Shown here: piece after piece, positions 16,753-26,060 of the stretch | How positions within the stretch are numbered: the first letter of the stretch is position 1 | How the letters are laid out: the number at the start of each line of letters is the position of its first letter | From: Microtetraspora glauca | GTDB lineage: Bacteria; Actinomycetota; Actinomycetes; Streptosporangiales; Streptosporangiaceae | Reading direction: 5' to 3' | Length of the DNA stretch: 64,000 nt | Assembly: GCA_001570385.1 (NCBI GenBank) | Contig: BBYL01000006.1 | Location: forward strand, 496,001 to 560,000 | Translations under genes and position numbers: made by a program | Notes under the pieces: model-generated | Seen by the model: the letters and a program-made list of their open reading frames with translations, nothing else | Database searches by the model: none | What the model was told of the DNA's origin: nothing

Positions 16753-18396
16753 GTGACCACTCATCAGATCACTCATCCGCAGGTGGCCCTGCCGCTGCGG
16801 GAATCCTTCTGGCCGCGTGACACCAGCGTGCCGCTCATCGAGCACACGGTCGGCTCGCTGCTCGCGGAGCGCGCCGTGACCCACGCCGACTCACTCGCCC
16901 TCGTGGGCAGCGCGCACGGCACCGGCGAGGAGCGCAGGCTCACCTACCGGGAGCTGTACGCCGAGGCGCGGCGGGTGGCCGCGGGGCTGCGGCTGCTCGC
17001 CGAACCGGGCGAGCACGTCGCTCTGTGGGCGCACAACGTGGTGGAGTGGCCGATCATCCAGTACGGCGCGGCGCTGGCCGGGGTGACCCTGGTGGCGCTG
17101 AACCCGGTGCTGCGTCAGGACGAACTCCTGTACGCGCTGAACCACTCACGTGCCGTCGTGCTGCTGCACGCCGACCGCAGCCGCGACTACGACCTCGCGG
17201 CGGTCGCCAGCGAGGTCGGCCCGCACTGCCCGGCGCTCCGGCACACGATCAGCCTCTCCCACCCCGAGCTTTGGACAGCCGATCCCGGGGATTCGCCGAG
17301 GCCGGAGATCACCCCGGACTCGCCGGTGATGCTGCAGTACACCTCGGGCACGACCGGCAAGCCGAAGGGGGTGCTGCTGTCCCACCGGGCCCTGGTCAAC
17401 GTGGCGAAGCTGACCGTGGAGGTCGCCGAGATACCCGCTGGGGCTGTGTGCGCCGCGCCACTCCCCATGTTCCACACCGCCGCCTGCGTGATCTCGACGC
17501 TCGGCCCGCTGTGGCTGGGCGGGACCGTGCTCCTGGTCGAGCGGTTCGATCCCGCTTTCGTGCTGGGACTGATCGAGCGGGAGTCGGCCACGGTGCTGTT
17601 CTACGTGCCGACGATCCTGATCGCGGTCCTTCAGGCCGCGCGGGCCGGAGCCGGGCCGATGCCGCGGCTGACCGCCGTGGTCGGCGGCGGTGCGAACGTT
17701 CCCGGCGCGGTGATCGAGGCCGTGTCGCGGGAGTTCGGCGCCTCGGTGCACAACCTGTTCGGGCAGACGGAACTCGCTCCGGTGCTCACCCTGACCCGTA
17801 GGTCGGACACCCCGGAAGACCTGGTGAACACCGTGGGACGCCCGATCCCGCAGGTGGACTGCAAGATCGCCGATGCGGTCACCGGAGAGGTGCGGCCGCT
17901 CGGGAGCGAGGGCGAGATCTGCGCCCGTGGCTATCAGCAGTTGATCGAGTACTACGACGACCCCGAGGCGACCGCGCTCGCCGTCGACGCCGACGGCTGG
18001 GTGCACACCGGCGACCTCGGCACGATGGACGAGCGGGGCGTCGTGACCGTCACCGGCCGGATCAAGGACCTGATCATCCGCGGCGGGGAGAACATCGCGC
18101 CAGCCGAGATCGAGTCCTGCCTGGTCGCGCACGAGGCCGTGGTGGACGCCGCGGTCGTGGGAGTGGCCGACGACCGGTGGGGTGAGACGGTCGGCGCTGT
18201 GGTCGTGCCGCGCGAGCCCGGCCGTCCCGGGCTCATGGAGGAGCTGGTCGCGCACTGCCGGGAGCGACTCTCGCCGTACAAGGTCCCGCAGCACTGGTTC
18301 TTCGTGGACGCTCTGCCGCTGACCGCCACCGGCAAGTCGCACAAGCCCACGATCAGGTCGTCCATCGCCGAGGGCCGGCTGACGCCGGCGAACTGA
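16753..18396 (+). CDS. Acyl-CoA ligase (ANL superfamily)
   Basis: Class I adenylate-forming acyl-CoA synthetase of 547 residues: it activates a carboxylic acid with ATP and transfers it to CoA. Seen: the P-loop YTSGTTGKPKGVLLSHRA, the N-terminal-domain motif FGQTELAPVL, the hinge HTGDLGTMDERGVV with GRIKDLIIRGGENIAP, and the C-terminal lysine in TATGKSHKP. The GTG start follows GAGGTAGGACCC; the frame is open upstream but without similarity. It probably supplies the CoA ester for the downstream oxidation genes; the acid cannot be predicted. Confidence 0.88.
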   Translation: MTTHQITHPQVALPLRESFWPRDTSVPLIEHTVGSLLAERAVTHADSLALVGSAHGTGEERRLTYRELYAEARRVAAGLRLLAEPGEHVALWAHNVVEWPIIQYGAALAGVTLVALNPVLRQDELLYALNHSRAVVLLHADRSRDYDLAAVASEVGPHCPALRHTISLSHPELWTADPGDSPRPEITPDSPVMLQYTSGTTGKPKGVLLSHRALVNVAKLTVEVAEIPAGAVCAAPLPMFHTAACVISTLGPLWLGGTVLLVERFDPAFVLGLIERESATVLFYVPTILIAVLQAARAGAGPMPRLTAVVGGGANVPGAVIEAVSREFGASVHNLFGQTELAPVLTLTRRSDTPEDLVNTVGRPIPQVDCKIADAVTGEVRPLGSEGEICARGYQQLIEYYDDPEATALAVDADGWVHTGDLGTMDERGVVTVTGRIKDLIIRGGENIAPAEIESCLVAHEAVVDAAVVGVADDRWGETVGAVVVPREPGRPGLMEELVAHCRERLSPYKVPQHWFFVDALPLTATGKSHKPTIRSSIAEGRLTPAN

Positions 18397-18432
18397 CGGC
18401 CGCGGCACCGGGCATCCGCATGCCTTGACCGA

Positions 18433-18451
18433 TTAATCTAATTAAGATTAA
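18433..18451. promoter_or_regulatory. AT-rich inverted repeat, probable TetR operator
   Basis: TTAATCT-AATTA-AGATTAA, a perfect 7-5-7 inverted repeat 21 bases before the GTG start of the second acyl-CoA ligase. It shares the TAATCT N5 AGATTA layout with the site at 3939. It should control the long ligase-Rieske-thiolase operon. Confidence 0.6.
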
Positions 18452-18472
18452 ATGAACTCCAGGAGGTTCTCT

Positions 18473-20170
18473 GTGATCCCGAGTGTCGATGAGCGCCGCG
18501 AGCAGCTGAGCGAGCGGTTCCCCGTGTGGACGCCGCTCACTCTCGACGCACGGCTGGACCGCTGCGCGGAGGAGTTCGGCGAGCGCCCGCTCGTCCTGAC
18601 CGACGAGCGGACCCTGACCTACGCCGAGGCCGCCGAGTGGTCGGCGCGGCTCGCCGACGGGCTCGTGGCGCTCGGAGTCCGGCCGGGTGACCGGGTCGGC
18701 CTGCTGATGGCCAACTACCTGGAGTTCGTCCCGCTGAAGTTCGCGATCGCCCGCGCCGGCGCGGTCGCCATTCCGTTCAACTACCTGTACCGGCAGGACG
18801 AGCTCGCCTACGTCCTCGCCCAGTCCAAGTGCGACGCACTGATCACCATGACCGGCTTCGCCGGGCTGGACTACCTGGACATGCTCGACAACGTCGCCCC
18901 CGGATGGGACCGCGGCGGGAGCGAGACGCTGCCGGACCTGCGGCAGGTCGTGCTGCTGTCCACGGACGGGAGGACCCGCGAGGGTGCTCTCACCGTTGAC
19001 GGCCTCGGCGAAGTCGGCGCGCGCAACCCCGGCGCGGCCGTGCCCGGCACGCGGAACCCCGACGATCTCGGGGACATCCTCTACACCTCCGGCACCACCG
19101 GCTCGCCCAAGGGCGTGATGGTGACCCATGACGCGGTGCAGCGCACCGGCTACGCCTCCGCGCTGACCCGGGCGTTCGAGGACGGCCGGCGCATCCTGTT
19201 CTCGCTGCCGTGCTACCACATGTTCGGCTACGTGGAGGGGTTGCTGGCCGCCATGATGGTGGGCGGGGCGATCATCCCGCAGCCGGCCTTCAGCCCGGCC
19301 CGCTACTTCGAGGGGATCGAGCGCCATCGGGCCACCGAGATCCTGTGCGTGCCGACCATGACGGTCGCGCTGCTCGAGCACCCCGACCGGGTCACGCGTG
19401 ACCTGTCCTCGCTGTTCGCCATCCTCTCCGGCGCCGCGCCCTCCCCGGTCTGGCTGTGGGAGCAGGTGCGCGCCGAGCTCGGCGTCACCGAGGTGACCAC
19501 CGGGTACGGCATGACCGAGTGCGGCGGGGCGATGACGATGTCCCTGCCCGAGGACCCGCTGGAGCGCGCCTCGGACACCGTCGGCCGGCCGAAGCTCGCG
19601 GGCGTCGCCGGGTTGCCCGGTGACATCTGCGTCTACCGGACGGCCGACCCGATCACGGGAGAGTTCCTGCCGCCCGGCGCCGAGGGGGAGATCGTCTCCA
19701 CCGGCCCGACACACATGCTGGGCTTCTGGGACAAGCCGGCCGAGACCGCGCTCGCCCTCAGGGACGGCTGGGTGTACTCGGGCGACCTCGGCCGCGTACG
19801 CGACGACGGATACCTGGAACTCACCGGCCGAAGCAAGGAGCTCTACAAGAGCGGTGGCGAACTGGTGATGCCCAAGGAGATCGAGGACCTGCTCACCAAG
19901 CATCCCGGCGTCAGCCAGGCATACGCGGTCGGCGTACCCGACGAGAGGTGGGGCGAGACCGGGTGTGTCTGGATCGTCCCCGAGCCCGGCGCGCGGCTCG
20001 ACGCCGACGAGGTCATCGCGCTCTGCAAGGAGAACCTGGCCCGCTTCAAGGTGCCCAAGCACGTGCTTTTCGCGGAGCCGTCCGAGCTGCCGACCACACC
20101 GACCGGAAAGATCCAGAAGTTTCGGCTCGTCCAGCAGGCCAAGGCACGAATCGAAGGAGGAACGTCGTGA
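18473..20170 (+). CDS. Acyl-CoA ligase (ANL superfamily)
   Basis: Second adenylate-forming acyl-CoA synthetase, 565 residues. Seen: YTSGTTGSPKGVMVTHDA, YGMTECGGAMTM, YSGDLGRVRDDGYLEL with GRSKELYKSGGELVMP, and TPTGKIQKFRL. An upstream ATG exists, but AGGAGG lies just before the chosen GTG. This is the first gene of a long rightward run: its stop overlaps the Rieske alpha start (GTGA), which suggests the activated acid is a substrate of the oxygenase or of the steps after it. Confidence 0.9.
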   Translation: MIPSVDERREQLSERFPVWTPLTLDARLDRCAEEFGERPLVLTDERTLTYAEAAEWSARLADGLVALGVRPGDRVGLLMANYLEFVPLKFAIARAGAVAIPFNYLYRQDELAYVLAQSKCDALITMTGFAGLDYLDMLDNVAPGWDRGGSETLPDLRQVVLLSTDGRTREGALTVDGLGEVGARNPGAAVPGTRNPDDLGDILYTSGTTGSPKGVMVTHDAVQRTGYASALTRAFEDGRRILFSLPCYHMFGYVEGLLAAMMVGGAIIPQPAFSPARYFEGIERHRATEILCVPTMTVALLEHPDRVTRDLSSLFAILSGAAPSPVWLWEQVRAELGVTEVTTGYGMTECGGAMTMSLPEDPLERASDTVGRPKLAGVAGLPGDICVYRTADPITGEFLPPGAEGEIVSTGPTHMLGFWDKPAETALALRDGWVYSGDLGRVRDDGYLELTGRSKELYKSGGELVMPKEIEDLLTKHPGVSQAYAVGVPDERWGETGCVWIVPEPGARLDADEVIALCKENLARFKVPKHVLFAEPSELPTTPTGKIQKFRLVQQAKARIEGGTS

Positions 20171-21417
20171 CCGTCCAATACTCGGAGCTGATCCAGCCCG
20201 AGAGAGTGCACGGTTCGCTGTACACCGATCCGAGCATCTTCGCGGAAGAGCTCGACCGCATCTGGTACCGGACCTGGGTGTGCGTCGGGCACGCGAGCGA
20301 GGTGGCGCGGCCCGGCGACTACGTACGCAAGAAGGTTGCCGCGCAGGACGTCATCATGACCAGGAGCACCGACGGCGAGATCAGCCTGCTGCTCAACAGG
20401 TGCGCGCACCGGGGCAACCTGGTCTGCGAGGACGAGCGGGGCAACTCCGGCTCCTTCCGCTGCCCCTACCACGGCTGGACGTACCGCAACACCGGGGAGA
20501 TGCTCGGCTACCCCTACAACCAGGGGTACGGCGGCAAGGGCAAGCTGTCCCTCGGTCTCGGCCGGGTGCCGCGGGTGGACACCTACCAGGGCTTCGTGTT
20601 CGCCAGCTTCGCCGCCGACGGCCCCAGCCTGAAGGAGCACCTCGGCGCCGCGGCGGGCGAACTGGATCGGCTGGCCAGGCTCTCCCCGGAGGGAGAGGTC
20701 GAGCTCACCGCCGGCTGGCTCAAGCACCGCGCGAAGGCGAACTGGAAGCTGCTGGTCGAGAACGAGACCGACGGCTACCACCCGCAGTTCGTGCACGGCT
20801 CCGTCTTCAGCGTCACCGGCAGCCACATCGGCAACCTCTACAGCGACAAGTCGACCGCCGTCACCCGCGACCTCGGCGGCGGCCACAGTGAGAACGACCT
20901 GCGCCCGGAGTTCCGCCGGATGGGCACGCCGATGACCTGGTTCGGAACGTCCGAGGCCAAGGTCCCCGAGTACGTGGCGAAGATGCGCGAGCTCCACGGC
21001 AAGCAGGCCGAGGAGATCCTCATCGAGGGCGCACCGCACGTCATGGTCTTCCCCAACCTGTTCGTCGCCGAGATCAGCGTCTTCATGATCCAGCCGACGG
21101 CGGTGGACGAGACCGTGCAGAACGTCACCGCCGTACAGCTCAAGGGCGCGCCGGAGATGAACCGCAGGCTGCTGTCGCAGTGCGTCGGTTCGGTCGGACC
21201 CGCGGGCATGTTGCTCGCCGACGACTCCGAGATGTACGAGCGGAACCAGCGCGGCATGGCCGCCCGGATGCCCGAATGGCTCGACATCCGCCGCGGCGTG
21301 GGTCGCGAGCGCGTCGACGAGAACGGATTCCGGGTCGGCGCGGCCAACGACGAGACGGGGATGCGCGGGTTCTGGTCGCACTACCGGAGCCTGATGGAAC
21401 GGGAGGACGCGCGGTGA
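20167..21417 (+). CDS. Rieske ring-hydroxylating oxygenase, alpha subunit
   Basis: Large catalytic subunit of a Rieske non-heme iron oxygenase, 416 residues. The Rieske [2Fe-2S] ligands are Cys79 and His81 in RCAHRGNLV and Cys99 and His102 in RCPYHGW. The mononuclear iron site begins with ENETDGYHPQFVH (bridging Asp202, His205, His210). GTG start with GGAGG ahead, overlapping the ligase stop. The beta subunit follows by overlap; electrons could come from the 3Fe-4S ferredoxin and reductase at 31676-33081. It dihydroxylates or monooxygenates an aromatic or cyclic acid; whether before or after CoA activation is unknown. Confidence 0.92.
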   Translation: MTVQYSELIQPERVHGSLYTDPSIFAEELDRIWYRTWVCVGHASEVARPGDYVRKKVAAQDVIMTRSTDGEISLLLNRCAHRGNLVCEDERGNSGSFRCPYHGWTYRNTGEMLGYPYNQGYGGKGKLSLGLGRVPRVDTYQGFVFASFAADGPSLKEHLGAAAGELDRLARLSPEGEVELTAGWLKHRAKANWKLLVENETDGYHPQFVHGSVFSVTGSHIGNLYSDKSTAVTRDLGGGHSENDLRPEFRRMGTPMTWFGTSEAKVPEYVAKMRELHGKQAEEILIEGAPHVMVFPNLFVAEISVFMIQPTAVDETVQNVTAVQLKGAPEMNRRLLSQCVGSVGPAGMLLADDSEMYERNQRGMAARMPEWLDIRRGVGRERVDENGFRVGAANDETGMRGFWSHYRSLMEREDAR

Positions 21418-21908
21418 GCAGCCTGGCCGAACACACAGGCCTGGATCTCCGGGAGGTCGAGCGGTTCCTCTACCGGGAGGCGCGGCTCGCCGACGAGCAC
21501 GACTACGACGGATGGGAGGCCCTGTGGACCGACGACGCCCTCTACTGGGTGCCCGCAGGAAGCCCTGACGCCGATCCCCAGCGGCTGATGTCGGTGATCT
21601 ACGACAACCGCAGCCGCATCCGGACCCGGATCAGCCAGCTCAAGACGGGTAAGCGGTATGCCCAGTCGCCTCCGTCGAACATGCGGCGGCTGATCTCCAA
21701 CATCGAGGTGGTCGCGGTCGAAGGGGCCGACACCGTGGTCGGGGCGAACTTCCTGCTCATCGAGTCCCGCGAGCGCGGGACCACCATGTGGGCGGGCCGC
21801 ACCACCTACCGGCTGCGCCGCGTCGAGGACGACATCCGGCTGGCCTACAAGAAGGTCGTCCTGGTGGACAGCGCGGAGGCGCTCTCCACCCTGGCGTTCC
21901 TGATCTGA
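21414..21908 (+). CDS. Rieske oxygenase, beta subunit
   Basis: Small structural subunit (164 residues, NTF2/scytalone-dehydratase-like fold) of the ring-hydroxylating oxygenase. Typical features: VERFLYREARLADEHDYDGW at the start, WTDDALYWVPA, then NMRRLISNI and a C-terminal YKKVVLVDS. It overlaps the alpha gene by GTGA, so the alpha3beta3 partners are co-translated. Confidence 0.9.
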   Translation: MSSLAEHTGLDLREVERFLYREARLADEHDYDGWEALWTDDALYWVPAGSPDADPQRLMSVIYDNRSRIRTRISQLKTGKRYAQSPPSNMRRLISNIEVVAVEGADTVVGANFLLIESRERGTTMWAGRTTYRLRRVEDDIRLAYKKVVLVDSAEALSTLAFLI

Positions 21909-21921
21909 AGGAGCCGGGACA

Positions 21922-22143
21922 GTGGATCAGTGGATCATCGCCAGCGAGTTCGCGGAGGTGGCGGTGAGCCTCGACACCGAGGCCAACGGGCCACGTCTGC
22001 GTCTTACCGACCTACGCGGCGGCCGGGTCCGGTACCTGGACGCGCTGGAACTGGAGGCGCTCGCCTGGCTGCCCGACGAGCGGATGCGTGAGCTGCTGGA
22101 CCCGTCGGCCGGCCGCTGGAGCGACGGCCGCCGCGATGGCTGA
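21922..22143 (+). CDS. Small protein of unknown function after the Rieske beta gene
   Basis: A 73-residue protein starting at a GTG with GAAGGAG upstream. It reads as a small beta-rich domain (WIIASEFAEVAVSLDTEA, LRGGRVRYLDALELEALAWL) followed by an acidic/basic tail. It has no cysteines or metal motif, so it is not a ferredoxin. It begins 13 bases after the beta subunit and overlaps the CoA-transferase gene by 8 bases, so it is probably a real co-expressed gene, perhaps an accessory of the oxygenase. I do not recognise a family. Confidence 0.6.
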   Translation: MDQWIIASEFAEVAVSLDTEANGPRLRLTDLRGGRVRYLDALELEALAWLPDERMRELLDPSAGRWSDGRRDG

Positions 22144-23449
22144 GATCCTCGACCGGATCGGGCGGCTGGACCTTGCGGCCCACGTCAGGCCCGGCGACAC
22201 GGTCGTCTGGGGGCAGGCGTGCGCCGAGCCGCTCACCCTCACCGAGCGGCTCATGGAGCAGCGCGCCGCGATCGGCGGCTTCCGGTGCTTCGTCGGCGCC
22301 CCCGCCTCGGGCACGGTCCGCCCGGAGCACGCCGACCACGTGTCGTTCCTGTCCTACTGCGGCAGTGGCGGCAACCGGGCGATGCACCGCGCGGGGGTCC
22401 TGGACATCCTGCCGGTCCACTATTCGACACTGCCGGACCTCATCGAGAGCCGGATACTCCCCGTCGACGTCGCCCTGGTCCAGCTGTCACCCGCGGACGC
22501 GGCCGGTCGCCACAGCCTGGGCCTCGCCGACGAGTACTTGTCCGCCGCGATCGACCGGGCCCGCGTGGTCATCGCCGAGGTGAACGACCAGGTGCCCTGG
22601 ACGCGTGGGACGCGGACGCTGACCGCCGCCGACCTGGACGTGATCGTGCACACCTCCCGACCACCCGCCGAGATCCTCAGGAACGAGCCGGGCGCCGTCG
22701 AGGAACGGGTCGCCGACCACGTCGCCGATCTGGTCGATGACGGCGCCACCCTGCAGCTGGGGCTCGGAGCGCTGCCGGAGGCGATCGTCGCGCGGCTGGC
22801 CGACCGCCGTGATCTGGGCGTCCACTCGGGCCTGATCGGCGACACCGTCGCCGATCTGATGGAGGCCGGAGTGATCACCGGCGCCCGCAAGACGGTCGAC
22901 AGGGGCCGCACGGTCACCGGGGCACTGATGGGCTCGTCGCGGTTGTTCCGCTACGCCCACCGCAACCCGGCGATCGAACTGCGGGACACGCGCCACACCC
23001 ACGATCCCGGCGTGCTCGCGGCCCAGGAGCGCTTCGTCGCGATCAACTCGGCGATCGAGGTGGACCTGTCCGGCCAGATCAACGCCGAGGTCGCGCGCGG
23101 GTCGTACGTCGGAGCCGTCGGCGGCGCGATCGACTTCCTGCGTGGCGCGGCCCGATCATGGGGCGGCCTGCCCATCGTGGCCCTGACGTCCACAGCGAGA
23201 TCCGGCACAGCCAGACCCGGCACGGCGAGATCCGGCACAGCGGAATCAGGCGCCGGGAACACCGTGAGCCGGATCGTGGCGAAGCTGAGCGGTCCGGTCA
23301 GCACGCCCCGCGCGGACGCCGGGATCATCGTCACCGAGTACGGCGTCGCCGACCTGCGCGGGCGGTCCCTGGACGAGCGGCGTGCCCGGATGCTCGCCAT
23401 CGCCCACCCTGACCATCGCCCCGCGCTCGAGAAGGAGTGCCACCTATGA
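22136..23449 (+). CDS. Acetyl-CoA hydrolase/4-hydroxybutyrate CoA-transferase family
   Basis: Family I CoA-transferase-like protein of 437 residues that moves CoA between an acyl-CoA and a free acid. Seen: HVRPGDTVVWGQACAEP at the N-terminus, LQLGLGALPEAI, HSGLIGDTVADL, and the C-terminal IVTEYGVADLRGRSLDERR that follows the active-site region. Between about residues 352 and 373 there is an extra low-complexity loop encoded by four 15-bp tandem repeats (23192-23251). The start overlaps the small upstream gene, and its stop overlaps the thiolase start (ATGA). It could recycle CoA between pathway acids. Confidence 0.87.
   Translation: MAEILDRIGRLDLAAHVRPGDTVVWGQACAEPLTLTERLMEQRAAIGGFRCFVGAPASGTVRPEHADHVSFLSYCGSGGNRAMHRAGVLDILPVHYSTLPDLIESRILPVDVALVQLSPADAAGRHSLGLADEYLSAAIDRARVVIAEVNDQVPWTRGTRTLTAADLDVIVHTSRPPAEILRNEPGAVEERVADHVADLVDDGATLQLGLGALPEAIVARLADRRDLGVHSGLIGDTVADLMEAGVITGARKTVDRGRTVTGALMGSSRLFRYAHRNPAIELRDTRHTHDPGVLAAQERFVAINSAIEVDLSGQINAEVARGSYVGAVGGAIDFLRGAARSWGGLPIVALTSTARSGTARPGTARSGTAESGAGNTVSRIVAKLSGPVSTPRADAGIIVTEYGVADLRGRSLDERRARMLAIAHPDHRPALEKECHL
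23192..23251 (+). repeat. Four 15-bp tandem repeats inside the CoA-transferase gene
   Basis: Four in-frame units close to ACAGCGAGATCCGGC encode T-A-R-S-G, T-A-R-P-G, T-A-R-S-G and T-A-E-S-G. Unit length is a multiple of three, so copy-number change would lengthen or shorten a surface loop without a frameshift. Confidence 0.8.
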
Positions 23450-24657
23450 GAAGAGCCGCGATCGTCGCACCGGTCCGCACACCGGTCGGCGCCTTCGGCG
23501 GAACCCTGCGCCCGGTACCCGTGGAGGATCTGGCGGCCACCGTCATCAAGGCCGTGGTCGAGCGCTCGGGTATCGACCCCGGACGGATCGAGGACGTGGC
23601 GATGGCGCAGTCCTACGCCAACTCGGAGACGCCGTGCGTCGGCCGCTGGGCCGCACTGCACGCCGGCCTGCCGGTGGAGGTCCCCGGCTTCCAGATCGAT
23701 CGGCGGTGCGGCGGCGGCCTGCAGGCCGTGGTCACCGCCGCGATGATGGTGCAGACCGGAGCCGCCGACGTGGTGGTGGCCGGCGGCGTGGAGAGCATGA
23801 GCAACGTCGAGCACTATTCCACCAAGGTCCGCTGGGGCAGCCGCTCCGGCGGGGTTCACCTGTACGACCGGCTGGACCGGGGCCGCGAGCGGTCCCAGCC
23901 CGAGGGCCGCTTCGGCCGCATATCCGGGATGATCGAGACGGCCGAGAACGTGGCCCGCGAGTACGGGATCACCCGCGAGCAGGCCGACGCGTACGCCGCG
24001 GGCAGCCATCGCCGGGCCGCCGCGGCGTGGGAGGCGGGCGCCTTCGACGACGAGATCGTCCCGGTCCAGGTGCCGGTACGACACGGCGACCCGGTGTCGT
24101 TCGAACGCGACGAGGGCATCCGCCCGGACACCGACACCGAGAAGCTGTCGAGGCTGCGGACGCTGATGCCGGGCGGCACCGTGACCGCGGGGAACTCCAG
24201 CCAGCAGAACGACGCCGCGGCGGCCTGCCTGCTGGTGGCCGAGGACAAGCTGGACGAGCTCGGGTTGGAACCGCTGGGATTCCTCGTCGGCTGGGCCGCG
24301 GCGGGCTGCGAACCGGCCACCATGGGCCTCGGCCCGGTGCCTGCCGTGGCCAGGCTGCTCGCCGCCACCGGCGTGAAGTTCGACGACATCGACCTGGTGG
24401 AGCTGAACGAGGCGTTCGCCTGCCAGGTGCTCGGCGTGCTCAAGGCCTGGGGGTTCGACGACCCGGCCGACCTCGGCGACCGGCTGAACGTCAACGGCTC
24501 GGGTATCTCGCTCGGGCACCCGATCGCCGCGACCGGGGTACGCATGCTCACCACGATGCTGCACGAGCTGCGTCGGCGGGGCGGCGGCTACGGCCTGGAG
24601 ACCATGTGCGTCGGCGGCGGCCAGGGCATGGCCGCCCTGTTCGAGGGGGTGTCGTGA
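23446..24657 (+). CDS. Acetyl-CoA C-acetyltransferase (thiolase)
   Basis: Degradative-type thiolase of 403 residues. Seen: IDRRCGGGLQAVVTAAMMV with the nucleophilic Cys, GGVESMSNV, VELNEAFACQVLGV, NVNGSGISLGHPIAATGVR with the catalytic His, and the final MCVGGGQGMA with the second Cys. The ATG overlaps the CoA-transferase stop, and the next gene's GTG overlaps its own stop. It should release acetyl-CoA from a 3-oxoacyl-CoA of the pathway. Confidence 0.92.
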   Translation: MRRAAIVAPVRTPVGAFGGTLRPVPVEDLAATVIKAVVERSGIDPGRIEDVAMAQSYANSETPCVGRWAALHAGLPVEVPGFQIDRRCGGGLQAVVTAAMMVQTGAADVVVAGGVESMSNVEHYSTKVRWGSRSGGVHLYDRLDRGRERSQPEGRFGRISGMIETAENVAREYGITREQADAYAAGSHRRAAAAWEAGAFDDEIVPVQVPVRHGDPVSFERDEGIRPDTDTEKLSRLRTLMPGGTVTAGNSSQQNDAAAACLLVAEDKLDELGLEPLGFLVGWAAAGCEPATMGLGPVPAVARLLAATGVKFDDIDLVELNEAFACQVLGVLKAWGFDDPADLGDRLNVNGSGISLGHPIAATGVRMLTTMLHELRRRGGGYGLETMCVGGGQGMAALFEGVS

Positions 24658-26060
24658 CGCACATCAGGCGGGCCGCGCCGAAGGGACTCGTGGCCTATGC
24701 CACCCACCTGCCACGGCACCGGCTGCGGCACGCGGACCTCGCCGCCGCGCTCGGCGGCAGAGGCGGGCCGGGGGGCCGCGTGGCCGCCTCCTTCGACGAG
24801 GACAGCACCACGCTCGGGATCGAAGCCGCCCGGCGGGTGGCGGGGGCGCGGCCCGAGGCGATCTACTTCGCCACCACCTCGCCCGCGTATCTCGACAAGA
24901 CCAACGCCGCCGCCGTGCACGCGGCGCTCGGCCAGGGTGCGGACGGCCCGGGCATCGACGGTTTCGCGGTGGACCTGGCCGGGTCGGCGCGGTGTGGCGC
25001 GGGCGCCCTGCTCGCCGCCGCCGCGACCGGGGGCCTCGCCGTACTCGCGGATGTCCGTACCGGCCTGCCGGGCTCGGCCGACGAGCGCGACGGTGCCGAC
25101 GGGGCGGCGGCGTTCTTGTTCGGCGATCCCGGTCACGCGATCGCCGAGATCGTCGCCCGCGTGTCGGTGACGGCCGAGTTCCTCGACCGCTGGCGCGTTC
25201 CCGGCGAGTCGGCCGCCCGCCGGTGGGAGGAGCGTTTCGGGCTGGAGAGCTACCTGCCGCTGATCACGGAGGCGGGGCGGCGGGCGTTGAAGGAGGCGGC
25301 CGTCGGGGCGCCCGACCATGTCGTGCTCTCCTCGCCGAACCCGCTGGTGATCAGGCGAGCGGCGGGGCTGTTCCCGGCGCGGGTTCCGGCGGGGAGGATG
25401 CCGGGCCACGCGGGCGCGGCGGACGTCGGCCTCGGCCTGGCGGACGTCCTGGACCGGGCGGCCCCGGGCGAGACCGTCCTGGTGCTCGCCGCCGTGGACG
25501 GCTGCGACGCGCTGGTGCTCCGTGTCACGGACCGCATCGAGCACGGACGGCAGGCCCGTCCGGTCTCCGCGCAGCTCGCCGCCGGGCGGGCTGTGCCGTA
25601 CGCCACCTATCTCACCTGGCGCGGCCTCCTGGACCGGGAGCCGCCCCGGCGTCCCGAGCCGGAACTGCCCGCGGGGCCGCCGTCGGCCCGGTCGCAGGCG
25701 TGGAAGTTCGCCTTCACCGGGTCGCGGTGCCGCGGCTGCGGCTTCGTCCACCTTCCCCCGGCCCGGGTGTGCAAGGGCTGCGGTGCCGTGGACGAGATGG
25801 AGCTCCACCCGCTGTCCGGTGCGCGGGGCACCGTCGCCACCTTCACCGCGGACCGGCTGGCCTACTCTCCCTCGCCGCCGCTGATCGACGTGGTCGTCGA
25901 CTTCGACGGCGGCGGCCGGTACACGATGGAGCTGGCCGACGCCGCACCGGACGAGGTGACGATCGGCATGCGCGTCGAGACGACGTTCCGCAGGCTCCAC
26001 ACGACCGGGGGAGTGCACAACTACTTCTGGAAGGTACGGCCTGTGGAGGGCGAGAGATGA
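24654..26060 (+). CDS. HMG-CoA-synthase-like domain fused to a DUF35 zinc-ribbon/OB domain
   Basis: Two-domain protein of 468 residues. Residues 1-340 have the fold pattern of HMG-CoA synthase/KAS III condensing enzymes: ASFDEDSTTLGIEAARR with the acidic base, ATTSPAYLDKTNA and the nucleophile Cys114 in SARCGAGALL. The usual catalytic His strand (FHQPN-like) reads LSSPN, so the condensing chemistry is doubtful. Residues 355-468 are a DUF35 module: zinc ribbon Cys359, 362, 373 and 376, then an OB fold. Such DUF35 domains tether thiolases and HMGCS in archaea and support Ltp aldolases in steroid catabolism. GTGA overlap with the thiolase before it and ATGA overlap with the thiolase after it. 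Confidence 0.8.
   Translation: MTHIRRAAPKGLVAYATHLPRHRLRHADLAAALGGRGGPGGRVAASFDEDSTTLGIEAARRVAGARPEAIYFATTSPAYLDKTNAAAVHAALGQGADGPGIDGFAVDLAGSARCGAGALLAAAATGGLAVLADVRTGLPGSADERDGADGAAAFLFGDPGHAIAEIVARVSVTAEFLDRWRVPGESAARRWEERFGLESYLPLITEAGRRALKEAAVGAPDHVVLSSPNPLVIRRAAGLFPARVPAGRMPGHAGAADVGLGLADVLDRAAPGETVLVLAAVDGCDALVLRVTDRIEHGRQARPVSAQLAAGRAVPYATYLTWRGLLDREPPRRPEPELPAGPPSARSQAWKFAFTGSRCRGCGFVHLPPARVCKGCGAVDEMELHPLSGARGTVATFTADRLAYSPSPPLIDVVVDFDGGGRYTMELADAAPDEVTIGMRVETTFRRLHTTGGVHNYFWKVRPVEGER

Noticed and set aside
23382-24653. N-terminal extension of the HMGCS/DUF35 frame
   Set aside because: The frame is open for more than 400 codons upstream, but that part is a shadow of the thiolase; the overlapping GTG is the natural start.
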